A stretch of 64,000 bases of DNA from Campylobacter blaseri. GTDB taxonomy: Bacteria > Campylobacterota > Campylobacteria > Campylobacterales > Campylobacteraceae. The DNA lies in NCBI RefSeq assembly GCF_013201895.1, contig NZ_CP053841.1:1302001-1366000 (forward strand), in the 5' to 3' direction. Of the stretch, positions 37,875-46,762 are shown one piece after another. Position numbers and translations under genes: made by a program. Under the pieces are notes generated by a model that saw only the letters and a list, made by a program, of their open reading frames with translations, did not search any database and was not told the DNA's origin. Numbering within the stretch: position 1 is the first letter of the stretch; every line of letters begins with the position of its first letter.

Positions 37875-39008
37875 TTGGATATATCTTTAGTTCTTTTAGC
37901 AGCTGGAAACTCTTCAAGAATGGGTTTGCCTGTAAAAAAACAGTGGATTAGGATAGATCATAATCCACTATGGCTATTTGTTGCAAAAGACTTTAAAAAT
38001 AAATTTAATTTTAAAAAAATTATAATAGTTGCAAATAAAAATGAATGTGAATATATGGAAAGTTATGATGATTCTTTTTACTATGTATATGGAGGAGATG
38101 AAAGGCAGCTCTCTTTAAAAAATGCACTAGAGTTAGTTAATAGCGAATATGTTTTAGTAAGCGATGTGGCAAGGGCTCAAATTTCATCAAATTTATTAAA
38201 CTCTATAATATCAAAAGGCAAAGATTTTGACTGTGTGAGTCCTTTTTTAAAGGTTAATGACACAGCATATCTAAGAGATAAAATTATAAATAGAGATGAT
38301 ATAAAACTAATTCAAACACCGCAGTTAAGCAAAACAGAGCTTTTAAAAGAAGCATTAGCACAAAATAAAACATTTACAGATGATAGTATGGCTATAGCTA
38401 GTGTTGGTGGAAAACTAGGCTTTATAGATGGTGAAAAAACAGCCTTTAAGCTTACACATAGAAGTGATTTAGCCCTTTTAAATTTGCCTTCACCCTCAAA
38501 TGATAACTTTGTTGGAAATGGCTTTGATGTGCATAAATTAAAAAGTGGTAATGGTCTTTGGATTTGTGGTGTTAAAATTCCTTGTGAATATGAGTTTATA
38601 GCACATAGCGATGGTGATGTTGCCTTGCATGCTTTAATAGATGCTATTTTGGGCGCTTGTGGCATGGGAGATATAGGAGAGCTATATCCTGATAATGATG
38701 ACTCTTATAAAGGAATTAGCTCATCTAAACTCCTCAAAGATGTTATGCAAAAAGTGCAAAATTTTGGATATGAAATTATAAATGCTGATATAACCATAAT
38801 GGCACAAAAGCCAAAATTAAGCCCTTATAAAAAAGATATGAAGAAAAAAGTTCAAGAAATTTTAGGTATAAATATGGTTAATATTAAAGCTACAACAACA
38901 GAAAAACTTGGCTTTGTAGGGCGTAGTGAAGGTATAGCTACTATAGCTACTGTTAGTTTAAAGTATTTTGATTGGAAAAATTATGAAAATACTCATAGTA
39001 GAAAATGA
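37875..39008 (+). CDS. ispDF: Bifunctional IspD/IspF
   Basis: A 377-aa fusion catalysing two steps of the MEP isoprenoid pathway. IspD (1-205) carries LAAGNSSRMG and the following Lys; IspF (about 212-370) has GFDVHKL, AHSDGDVALHALIDA and STTEKLGFVGR. The fusion is normal in epsilonproteobacteria (HP1020, Cj1607). The start is TTG at 37875 with AAAAGGA upstream. It overlaps the next gene by 26 bp. Confidence 0.95.
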   Translation: MDISLVLLAAGNSSRMGLPVKKQWIRIDHNPLWLFVAKDFKNKFNFKKIIIVANKNECEYMESYDDSFYYVYGGDERQLSLKNALELVNSEYVLVSDVARAQISSNLLNSIISKGKDFDCVSPFLKVNDTAYLRDKIINRDDIKLIQTPQLSKTELLKEALAQNKTFTDDSMAIASVGGKLGFIDGEKTAFKLTHRSDLALLNLPSPSNDNFVGNGFDVHKLKSGNGLWICGVKIPCEYEFIAHSDGDVALHALIDAILGACGMGDIGELYPDNDDSYKGISSSKLLKDVMQKVQNFGYEIINADITIMAQKPKLSPYKKDMKKKVQEILGINMVNIKATTTEKLGFVGRSEGIATIATVSLKYFDWKNYENTHSRK

Positions 39009-39864
39009 AATTTACCTAGCTCAGAACATATCTAGAAAACTAATGTCCTTGGGTCATGATTGTGAAATTTTAACAGACTTAAAAGATATTTTAGAGTGTA
39101 AAAATGTTGATACTCTTTTACTATCAACAAATATTTTTGGAGATGAATTATATAAAATCATAGAAAATTTCAAGGACTCTGTCATAATACTTTTGATATC
39201 CTATATAAGCAACGATACTGTATCAAAGCCTATTCAAGCAGGGGCAGATGACTACATACAAAAACCTTTTATGATAGAAGAACTAGTAAGAAAAATTCAT
39301 CATTTTGAAGAATTTAATAGAATTAAAAAATTAAAAAAATCCTATGATGAATATATTGAATTCTTTTTTTCGCTAATAGATAAAGAAAATAGTAATTTTT
39401 ATAAAATAAATTTACCGTTTTTTATAAAAACTAATAGTCAAATTTTTGCAGATAAATTTGCCTTTGATTTTTTTAAATTTAAAAATTTGGAATTTGAAAT
39501 CATACTTTTAGATAAGCCTAACTCTTTTTCAAAGATTAAATCTAATAATTTTAAAACGCCAATGTATCTAATCAACTACCAATTACTTAAAAATGAAGAA
39601 AAAACTTACCTTCTAACACTTATTAATAAAAAAAATATTATAATAAGTACAACAAATTTAGATGAAGAGATTGAAACAAAATGCGTAACTGTAAAAAGTG
39701 CAAATTTCTTAGATAGAATTTTAACCGTTGATGAATATTTTCAACATATATTGATTAACTACCAAAACTCTTTTTCAGATACTGACCTTGCAAAAAAACT
39801 TGGAATTTCAAGAAAATCCTTATGGGAGAAGAGAAAAAAATATGGCATCAGCAAAAAAAAATAG
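38983..39864 (+). CDS. cemR: Atypical response regulator, HP1021/Cj1608 (CemR) type
   Basis: A 293-aa orphan regulator. The receiver-like domain (1-115) begins MKILIVENEIYL and keeps the conserved Lys (QKPF), but the phospho-acceptor position in VDTLLLSTNIFG has no Asp, so it probably works without a histidine kinase. The C-terminus is a Fis-like HTH (SDTDLAKKLGISRKSLWEKR). In Helicobacter HP1021, and its C. jejuni counterpart, control redox and metabolic genes and bind oriC. The position right after ispDF is conserved. I chose ATG 38983, since an earlier ATG adds five odd residues. Confidence 0.85.
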   Translation: MKILIVENEIYLAQNISRKLMSLGHDCEILTDLKDILECKNVDTLLLSTNIFGDELYKIIENFKDSVIILLISYISNDTVSKPIQAGADDYIQKPFMIEELVRKIHHFEEFNRIKKLKKSYDEYIEFFFSLIDKENSNFYKINLPFFIKTNSQIFADKFAFDFFKFKNLEFEIILLDKPNSFSKIKSNNFKTPMYLINYQLLKNEEKTYLLTLINKKNIIISTTNLDEEIETKCVTVKSANFLDRILTVDEYFQHILINYQNSFSDTDLAKKLGISRKSLWEKRKKYGISKKK

Positions 39865-41026
39865 ACAAATTCATATAAATCAAGAGGCATATAGCACCCT
39901 TATGCTCATACAAAATCAAATTTTTTCAAAGTTTAACTCACTGATGAACGAAAAAGAGATAGATGAAGTTATGAAAACTGAACATCTAAACGATGAGTTT
40001 ATGCCATATGCATTTATCTTTGCCCCTGGAGGGAAAAGAAACCAAGAGGTTATACAGAGTGCAAAAAAAGATGAAATAATAGATCTGATAAGAGATAATA
40101 AAATTGTAGGAACTATAAAAGTTAAAACCAATTTTAAGTATAAAAATAGCTGGAAAACTCGCTCTGTATTTGGTGCAAATTCCATCTCAACATCAATTGG
40201 TAATCATCTTCAAGGAAAGTATTGCTTAAGTGGAGAGATTAATATATTTAATACCAAAATAAAAGAGATAAAAGACAAAATATATGGACTTAAAAAAGAG
40301 CTAAATTTAAAAAAAGTTACAGCCTTAATGCTTAGTGCAAACCCTTTTCATAGGGTTCATGAAAGACTTATTCGAATGACAATTGATAAAGCTGATATGA
40401 TTATTATTTTTTTAATAAGAAGCTCAAAAGAGAATAGTTTAAACTTTGAACTAAGACTAAAAACACTAAAATATTTTGTAAATAATTTTCTACCAAGAAA
40501 AAAAGCAATAATAATTCCACTTAAAAATACCCCTCTTTTTACAGGACATAAAAGCCCTATACTAGAGTGTATTTCTGCGTATAAATTTGGTGCAAATAAA
40601 TTTGTAATAGGACAAAACCATAGTGCAATTGGAATGTTTTTTAATAAAAACCAAGCACACTCTATAACTGATAAAATAGGCAAAAATTTTGATCTTGAAA
40701 TTTTAGTTATGCCTGAATATGTTTACTGTCATGAGTGTAAAACAATAGTTAGCACTAAAACTTGCCCACACGGACAGCACCGCCATATGAAGTATCATAG
40801 CAGTACACTAAGAGAGCTTTTATATAGCGGAATTCTCCCTCCTCCAATTTTAATGAGAAAAGAAATTTCTGCTATAATTTTAAGCGATCTTTTCCCAAAT
40901 AGATTTAAAAATCTTCAAAAAATCTATGATGAGCTTTTTTCAAATCAAGGCATTTTAGAAACTCATACCTATGAAGATTTCTATAAAGAGCTTGCAATTT
41001 TATATCAAACAAGCTCATTAACTTAA
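39842..41026 (+). CDS. ATP sulfurylase-like protein
   Basis: A 394-aa homologue of sulfate adenylyltransferase (Sat), with N-terminal PUA-like domain and nucleotidyltransferase domain. The key Q-x-R-N-P-x-H-R-x-H-E site reads LSANPFHRVHE, and the GRDHAG loop reads GQNHSA, so the active site is altered. A Cys/His cluster (CHECK...CPHG) may bind zinc. Orthologues are encoded at the same place in C. jejuni (Cj1609). Whether it still makes APS is uncertain. It starts within the end of the regulator gene. Confidence 0.8.
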   Translation: MASAKKNRQIHINQEAYSTLMLIQNQIFSKFNSLMNEKEIDEVMKTEHLNDEFMPYAFIFAPGGKRNQEVIQSAKKDEIIDLIRDNKIVGTIKVKTNFKYKNSWKTRSVFGANSISTSIGNHLQGKYCLSGEINIFNTKIKEIKDKIYGLKKELNLKKVTALMLSANPFHRVHERLIRMTIDKADMIIIFLIRSSKENSLNFELRLKTLKYFVNNFLPRKKAIIIPLKNTPLFTGHKSPILECISAYKFGANKFVIGQNHSAIGMFFNKNQAHSITDKIGKNFDLEILVMPEYVYCHECKTIVSTKTCPHGQHRHMKYHSSTLRELLYSGILPPPILMRKEISAIILSDLFPNRFKNLQKIYDELFSNQGILETHTYEDFYKELAILYQTSSLT

Positions 41027-41036
41027 AAGGATATTT

Positions 41037-41516
41037 ATGAATTTTGAAAAATTTTTTTTAACTTTTTTTGGATTAGGTCTTATAAAGCCAGCACCAGGAA
41101 CTTGGGGAACAATAGGCGGTCTTTTAGTCGCTCTTTTAATAATTAAATTTTTAACTATTGAGACTCTTTTTCTATGCTCAATACTTCTTTTTTTAGTATC
41201 TATAAATATTATAAATAATTATGAAAAAAAGATTGGCTCTCATGATAACTCTGAGATAGTTATAGATGAAGTTGTTGGAATTTGGATAGCACTTAGTATA
41301 AGCTCAGGGTCTTGGCTTGCTATAATACTTTCATTTATATATTTTAGAGCTTTTGATATCTATAAACCATCTGTTATAGGAAGAGCTGATAGAGATGTAA
41401 AAGGTGGATTAGGAGTGCTTTTAGACGATATTTTAGCTGGTGCTTTTGGGGGTCTTTTAAGCCTTATGACCATTGGGGCTTTAATGAAATTTGGGCTTGA
41501 AAATTTTATATTTTAA
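41037..41516 (+). CDS. pgpA: Phosphatidylglycerophosphatase A
   Basis: A 159-aa inner-membrane phosphatase that makes phosphatidylglycerol from its phosphate. It shows the family start GLGLIKPAPGTWGTIGG and DEVVGIWIAL, FRAFDIYKPSVIG, LDDILAG with the acidic catalytic residues. Same neighbours as Cj1609-Cj1610. Confidence 0.94.
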   Translation: MNFEKFFLTFFGLGLIKPAPGTWGTIGGLLVALLIIKFLTIETLFLCSILLFLVSINIINNYEKKIGSHDNSEIVIDEVVGIWIALSISSGSWLAIILSFIYFRAFDIYKPSVIGRADRDVKGGLGVLLDDILAGAFGGLLSLMTIGALMKFGLENFIF

Positions 41517-41746
41517 TTGGTGTTTTCGAGCTTTTTAAAAAGCTCGTTAATCTCTTTGTTTTGCATATAGTTTTCATAGCTTTTTTCTACAAAAGCATAT
41601 AGTAAATCCTTAGCATCTAAGTTTTTGTTTCTATCTGTTATTAGATTAAGCTCTCTTTCAAAAAAAATAGCAAATTCATCATCAAGGCTAATATTATAAG
41701 ACCTTGATAATGATCTGCTAGTTATATTTACCTTTATCTCTTTCAT
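41513..41746 (-). CDS. Hypothetical protein (77 aa)
   Basis: A 77-aa soluble, mostly helical protein; no domain recognised. Its start overlaps by 4 bp the gene for the coiled-coil protein upstream, so the two form a unit; its stop overlaps pgpA on the other strand by 4 bp. Confidence 0.7.
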   Translation of the reverse strand: MKEIKVNITSRSLSRSYNISLDDEFAIFFERELNLITDRNKNLDAKDLLYAFVEKSYENYMQNKEINELFKKLENTN

Positions 41747-41976
41747 TTTTCTAAGATGTCTTCTATCTCTTTAAATAGCTCTTCTTCTGTTAAATTTTTC
41801 ATAATTATATCTTCTTCCAATTTGCCTAAATTATTAGAAAGTGCCTCATTTTGGGTTTTTACAGATACTAATTCATTTCTAAGATTTTTATTTTCTTCTT
41901 TAAGTTCTTGGTATTTTTCTATGAGTTCTTTAACTTTATCACCTAAATTTTTAGTAGTTTTTTGTTCTTCAAACAT
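41743..41976 (-). CDS. Short coiled-coil protein (77 aa)
   Basis: A 77-aa protein, nearly all one coiled coil (heptads from about residue 10 to 60: LIEKYQELKEENKNLRNEL). The size and layout recall ZapB-like or other small coiled-coil factors in Campylobacterota, but I cannot assign it. It is divergent from uvrB. Confidence 0.7.
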   Translation of the reverse strand: MFEEQKTTKNLGDKVKELIEKYQELKEENKNLRNELVSVKTQNEALSNNLGKLEEDIIMKNLTEEELFKEIEDILEK

Positions 41977-42043
41977 AGCTTCACCTTTAATTTGATATAA
42001 TTTTAGATTGTATCTAATTTGAGCTTAATATAAAAGGAATGTT

Positions 42044-44020
42044 TTGAAAAATTTTAAACTAATTAGCAGTTTTAAACCTAGTGATGACCAACAAAATGCA
42101 ATTGATGGCATAGTAAATTCTATAAAATCAGGTAACAAATATCAAACGCTTGTTGGAGTTACAGGGAGTGGAAAAACTTTCACAATGGCAAATATAATTA
42201 AAAAGCTAAATATTCCAACTCTTATAATGACTCACAACAAAAGCCTAGCTGCGCAATTATATAGCGAATTTAAAGGGTTTTTTCCAGAAAACAGAGTTGA
42301 GTATTTTATAAGTTATTATGATTATTATCAGCCAGAAGCCTACATTCCAAGGCAAGATCTTTTTATAGAAAAAGATAGTTCTATAAATGATGAGCTTGAA
42401 AGACTAAGGCTTAGTGCAACTGCAAATTTGCTTAGTTTTGACGATGTTATAACAATTGCCTCTGTTTCTGCAAACTATGGTTTAGGTAATCCAGAAGAGT
42501 ATCAAGGTATGGTTTTGTTTTTACAACAAGGTCAAAACTTAAAACAAAGAGAGCTTTTAAAAAAGCTAATTGATATGGGCTATAAAAGAAATGATAACTA
42601 TTTTGATAGAGGTGATTTTAGGGTAAATGGCGATGTTGTAGATATATATCCTGCCTACTATAATGATGAGGCTATAAGGTTAGAGTTTTTTGGTGATGAG
42701 CTTGATGAGATGTATCATTTTGATGTTTTAGAAAACAATAAAACAAAAGATGTGGCTAAATTTACGCTATACGCTACAAGCCAGTTTATAGTTGGTGCTA
42801 ATAGATTAAAAATGGCTATGAAACAGATAGAAGAGGAGCTTACCGATAGATTAGAGTTTTACTATGCAAATGATAAATTAGTTGAAGCAAATAGACTTAA
42901 GCAAAGAGTTGAGTTTGATCTTGAAATGATGGGTGCAACTGGAATGTGTAAAGGTATTGAAAATTATGCAAGACACTTAACAGGACAAAAACCAGGAGAA
43001 ACGCCCTACTCTATGTTTGATTATTATGAGACGAAGGGACGAGATTATTTAGTTATAGTTGATGAAAGTCATGTTAGTTTGCCTCAATTTCGTGGAATGT
43101 ATGCAGGAGATAGAAGCAGAAAAGAGGTTTTGGTTGAGTATGGATTTAGACTCCCTTCCGCACTTGATAATAGACCTTTGAAATTTGATGAGTTCATAAA
43201 TAAAAAGGGTAAATTTTTATTTGTTTCTGCAACTCCAAATGAGTATGAGTTAGAGCTAAGTAAAGGTCATATTTACCACCAAATTTTACGCCCTACAGGG
43301 CTACTTGATCCTGAAATAATACTAAAAGATAGTGATAATCAAGTTGAAATTTTATTTGATGAAGCAAAAAAAGTTATAGAAAGAAACGAAAGAGTTTTAG
43401 TAACAGTTTTAACTAAAAAAATGGCAGAAGAGCTTAGTAAATACTACCTTGAACTTGGTATAAAAGTAAAATATATGCACTCAGATATTGATGCAGTTGA
43501 AAGAAATGAGTTAATTCGTGGGCTAAGGCGTGGTGAGTATGATATGCTAATTGGTATAAACCTTTTAAGAGAGGGGCTTGATCTTCCTGAGGTTAGTTTA
43601 ATAGCCATTTTGGATGCTGATAAAGAGGGGTTTTTGCGCTCACAAACAAGCCTTATACAAACTATGGGTAGAGCTGCTAGAAATGAAAACGGAAAAGTTG
43701 TAATGTTTTGCAAAAAAATAACAAAATCAATGCAAGCAGCAATGGATATAACACAAGAAAGAAGAAAATACCAAGATGAGTATAATAAAAAGCATGGAAT
43801 TACTCCAAAAAGTGTTAAAAGAAGTATAGAAGAGACTTTAAAAACTGAGGATCAAGCTGAACTTCTAAATAAAGCCAAAAAACTTGAAAAAATGCCAGCG
43901 ATTGAACGGGCTAAGATGGTAAAAGAGCTTAGAAAACAGATGTTAGAAGCTGCTAAAAATTTAGAATTTGAAAAAGCAGCCGCCCTAAGAGATGAGATAG
44001 CAAAGTTAAAGACATTGTAA
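42044..44020 (+). CDS. uvrB: Excinuclease ABC subunit B
   Basis: A 658-aa nucleotide-excision repair helicase. Walker [10 protein letters not shown] (about 39-47), the damage-probing beta-hairpin [15 protein letters not shown] (about 90-105), helicase motifs DESHVSLPQ and QTMGRAARN, and the C-terminal UVR domain (about 620-655) are all present. The start is TTG at 42044 with AAGGAA upstream. Confidence 0.97.
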   Translation: MKNFKLISSFKPSDDQQNAIDGIVNSIKSGNKYQTLVGVTGSGKTFTMANIIKKLNIPTLIMTHNKSLAAQLYSEFKGFFPENRVEYFISYYDYYQPEAYIPRQDLFIEKDSSINDELERLRLSATANLLSFDDVITIASVSANYGLGNPEEYQGMVLFLQQGQNLKQRELLKKLIDMGYKRNDNYFDRGDFRVNGDVVDIYPAYYNDEAIRLEFFGDELDEMYHFDVLENNKTKDVAKFTLYATSQFIVGANRLKMAMKQIEEELTDRLEFYYANDKLVEANRLKQRVEFDLEMMGATGMCKGIENYARHLTGQKPGETPYSMFDYYETKGRDYLVIVDESHVSLPQFRGMYAGDRSRKEVLVEYGFRLPSALDNRPLKFDEFINKKGKFLFVSATPNEYELELSKGHIYHQILRPTGLLDPEIILKDSDNQVEILFDEAKKVIERNERVLVTVLTKKMAEELSKYYLELGIKVKYMHSDIDAVERNELIRGLRRGEYDMLIGINLLREGLDLPEVSLIAILDADKEGFLRSQTSLIQTMGRAARNENGKVVMFCKKITKSMQAAMDITQERRKYQDEYNKKHGITPKSVKRSIEETLKTEDQAELLNKAKKLEKMPAIERAKMVKELRKQMLEAAKNLEFEKAAALRDEIAKLKTL

Positions 44021-44392
44021 CTTATAAACTATAAGCTATATTTTAATTTTTATTTTATTATTCTAAAATTTAAACAAAGGCTTTTTATATAAAATAATTT
44101 TTAAAATAGTCAAAAACTAAAATCTTCGTGTATAATTTACTTAATTTTGCAAAGATAAAATAGTATCCTTTGCAAAATTTGTAATCTTAGGTTTTTATTT
44201 TTACTTTAAAAATTTAAAGTTTATCTAAAAATATTATAAATCTAAGTCTTATTTATTGTGTGTTTCTTTTCATCTATGGCACAAAAAAAGCCCCAATGTT
44301 AGACTTAAATTTTGCTTTTTTAAAAATCACACAAACATTTAAAATAGCTTGATTTATAATTGAACTATGAAAATTTATTTAATTAAATTTTC

Positions 44393-44421
44393 TTGACATC
44401 AAAAAACATTTTTGATACTAT
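44393..44421 (+). promoter_or_regulatory. Promoter of the CadC-like/ATPase operon
   Basis: TTGACA (44393-44398) and TACTAT (44416-44421) are separated by exactly 17 bp. A perfect -35 is unusual for Campylobacter, where -35 boxes are normally absent, which hints at foreign origin. Confidence 0.6.
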
Positions 44422-44422
44422 T

Positions 44423-44446
44423 ACATATGAATATATGTTCATATGT
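44423..44446 (+). promoter_or_regulatory. ArsR/SmtB-type operator
   Basis: An inverted repeat with 9-bp perfect arms (ACATATGAA/TTCATATGT) and a 6-bp centre overlaps the expected transcription start. It matches the TGAA...TTCA core of SmtB/CadC operators. Confidence 0.7.
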
Positions 44447-44463
44447 TTATATAAAGGATAGTT

Positions 44464-44850
44464 ATGCAAAACAATTTAAAAGAAAAATCTCAAAAAGAAG
44501 CTTGTGAAGAAATTTGTGATGTAACCATGGTTCATAAAGACATCATAGAAAATGTAAGTTCAAAAATGATAGATGAAGACTCTTTATCTGCATTGTCAGA
44601 CTTTTTTAAAACTCTAGGTGATCCAACTAGGATGAGAATTTTATGGGCATTAAGTGAGGCTGAGATGTGTGTATGTGACATAGCCTATCTTTTAAACATG
44701 AGTCAATCAGCAATCTCTCATCAACTAAGAGTTTTAAAACAAAATCGCTTCGTTAAAAATAAAAAAGTTGGAAAAGTTGTTTACTACTCTTTATTAGATA
44801 GACACATTAAAGATATATCAAAACAAGCTTTTGCACATATAAACGAATAA
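44464..44850 (+). CDS. CadC-like ArsR-family metal-sensing repressor
   Basis: A 128-aa winged-helix repressor. The residues match both CadC metal sites: N-terminal C14 and C18 plus C69 and C71 (EMCVCDIAYLL) for a thiolate Cd/Pb site, and D112, H114, H125, E128 for the alpha-5 Zn site, with the same spacings as in CadC. It should leave its operator when Cd, Pb or Zn binds. It is co-transcribed with the P1B ATPase 16 bp downstream. Confidence 0.9.
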   Translation: MQNNLKEKSQKEACEEICDVTMVHKDIIENVSSKMIDEDSLSALSDFFKTLGDPTRMRILWALSEAEMCVCDIAYLLNMSQSAISHQLRVLKQNRFVKNKKVGKVVYYSLLDRHIKDISKQAFAHINE

Positions 44851-44865
44851 ATTTCAAGGCTATTT

Positions 44866-46707
44866 ATGAAAAAACAACTATTGCAAATAATTTTAACAGC
44901 TGTCCTTTTTACTATCACTTTTTGGATAAAAAGTGAATACCTAAAAATACTTATACTTTTAACTGCATACCTAATAGTGAGTTATGATATTTTAATACAC
45001 TCCATAAAACATATTTTCAAAGGAAAAGTTTTTGATGAGTATTTTTTAATGTCTCTTGCCTCCATAGGTGCTTTTTGTATAGGCGAATATCCTGAAGGTG
45101 TTGCCATAATGCTGTTTTATAAAATAGGCGAACTTTTTGAAAGATATTCAGTTTCAAACTCTAAAAAATCGATTAAAGAGATGCTTGATTTAAGACCAGA
45201 GTATGCAAATTTAAAAATTGATGAAAATATTAAAAAAGTAGCTCCAAATTTAGTTAAACTAGGTGAGATTATTCTAGTAAAACCAGGTGAAAAAATCCCA
45301 CTTGATGGTGTAATTATAAAAGGAAGCTCATCTTTAGATACCTCAGCTCTAACAGGAGAAAGCAAACTAAAAGATGTAGGATACGGCGACGAGGTAAAAA
45401 GTGGATCTATAAACACTAATGGAGTTTTAGAGATAAAGGTTAATACAACTTTTGAAAACTCAATTGTTAGTAAAATTTTACAACTTGTAGAAAACTCAAT
45501 ACACAAAAAATCAAAATCAGAAAAATTCATTACGAAATTTGCAAGAGTATATACACCCATAGTAGTAACTTTGGCACTAATAGTAGCATTTTTGCCACCA
45601 TTAATCTTACCAAACTCTACTTTTAGCGAATGGATATACAAAGCTTTAATATTTTTAGTAGTTTCTTGTCCTTGTGCTTTAGTTATATCTGTTCCACTTA
45701 GCTTTTTTGGTGGAATTGGCGGTGCTTCTAAAAACGGGATACTCATAAAAGGAAGTATCTATCTAGAAGCCTTAACAAAACTAGAAACACTAGCATTTGA
45801 TAAAACAGGAACACTTACAGAAGGTAAATTTTATATTGATAAGATAGTTCCTTTTAAAGATATAACAAAAGATGAACTTTTAAAATATGCAGCTTACGGG
45901 GAGGCTTATAGCACCCATCCTATCGCAATCTCTGTAGTTAAAGCTTATAATAAAAGCATCGATGAAAGTAAGATAAAATCAATTCAAGAACTTCCTGGCT
46001 TAGGTATAAAAGCTATTATAGGCGATGATGAAATTTTAGTGGGAAATAAAAAACTAATAAATAGCGTTAATACACCAAATAGTAATCAAACAGCAATTTA
46101 CATCTCAATAAACTCAAAATATGCAGGATATATAACACTAAAAGATAAGTTAAAAGATGAAGCAAAATCAACCATATCTTGGTTAAATAAAAACAAGATA
46201 AAAACAGCTATTTTAACAGGCGATAGCGATGTGATAGCTCAAGATATAGCTAGTAATTTAGGCATATTAAAAGTTAGTAGTGAACTGCTACCTGCTGATA
46301 AAGTTTGTAGTATAGAAAATTTCTTAAAAGATAAAAAGCAAAATTTCACAGTTGGGTATGTGGGTGATGGGATAAATGACGCTCCTGTTTTAGCAAGGGC
46401 TGATGTTGGAATTTCTGTATTTGGTAGTAGTGATGCTGCTATGGAGGCATCTGATATAGTGTTAATGGATAAAAATCTAAAAAAGATAATCTCAGCTATA
46501 AAAATATCAAGAAAAACTCTAAGCATTGCAAAACAAAATATAGTCTTTGCAATAGGTATAAAAGTAGGCGTTATGTTGCTTGGAATTTTTGGGTTAGCAA
46601 ATATATGGATGGCTATTTTTGCCGATGTAGGCGTAACTGTACTTGCTATATTAAATGCTTTAAGGCCTTATATTTATAGTGTGAAATTAGGTAAAATTCC
46701 TAGCTAA
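44866..46707 (+). CDS. Cd/Zn/Pb-type P1B ATPase
   Basis: A 613-aa metal-exporting ATPase. Present are TGES (163-166), the membrane metal site SCPCALV (CPC at 268-270), DKTGTLT (312-318), an HP motif (STHPIA) and GDGINDAP. It has no N-terminal HMA domain or Cys/His-rich extension; the protein starts directly with membrane helices. With the CadC-like repressor it forms an inducible Cd/Zn efflux operon. A copy of its last codons recurs at 50099-50168. Confidence 0.92.
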   Translation: MKKQLLQIILTAVLFTITFWIKSEYLKILILLTAYLIVSYDILIHSIKHIFKGKVFDEYFLMSLASIGAFCIGEYPEGVAIMLFYKIGELFERYSVSNSKKSIKEMLDLRPEYANLKIDENIKKVAPNLVKLGEIILVKPGEKIPLDGVIIKGSSSLDTSALTGESKLKDVGYGDEVKSGSINTNGVLEIKVNTTFENSIVSKILQLVENSIHKKSKSEKFITKFARVYTPIVVTLALIVAFLPPLILPNSTFSEWIYKALIFLVVSCPCALVISVPLSFFGGIGGASKNGILIKGSIYLEALTKLETLAFDKTGTLTEGKFYIDKIVPFKDITKDELLKYAAYGEAYSTHPIAISVVKAYNKSIDESKIKSIQELPGLGIKAIIGDDEILVGNKKLINSVNTPNSNQTAIYISINSKYAGYITLKDKLKDEAKSTISWLNKNKIKTAILTGDSDVIAQDIASNLGILKVSSELLPADKVCSIENFLKDKKQNFTVGYVGDGINDAPVLARADVGISVFGSSDAAMEASDIVLMDKNLKKIISAIKISRKTLSIAKQNIVFAIGIKVGVMLLGIFGLANIWMAIFADVGVTVLAILNALRPYIYSVKLGKIPS

Positions 46708-46762
46708 ATTTAACTATTTTTGCAACAAAAGAGATTAAAAACCAATCTAATCTCTTTTAAAA

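Larger units (their letters stand above)
44021..44463. other. Spacer between uvrB and the metal-resistance operon
   Basis: A 443-bp AT-rich spacer without a gene. It holds a 10-bp inverted repeat (TTTTGCAAAG at 44145-44154, CTTTGCAAAA at 44168-44177, 13-nt loop) of unknown role and, at its right end, the promoter and operator of the ArsR-family gene. Confidence 0.6.

Noticed and set aside
44145-44177. Terminator for uvrB
   Set aside because: The inverted repeat is perfect, but it lies more than 120 nt after the stop and has no T run, so it is only described as a repeat in the spacer.
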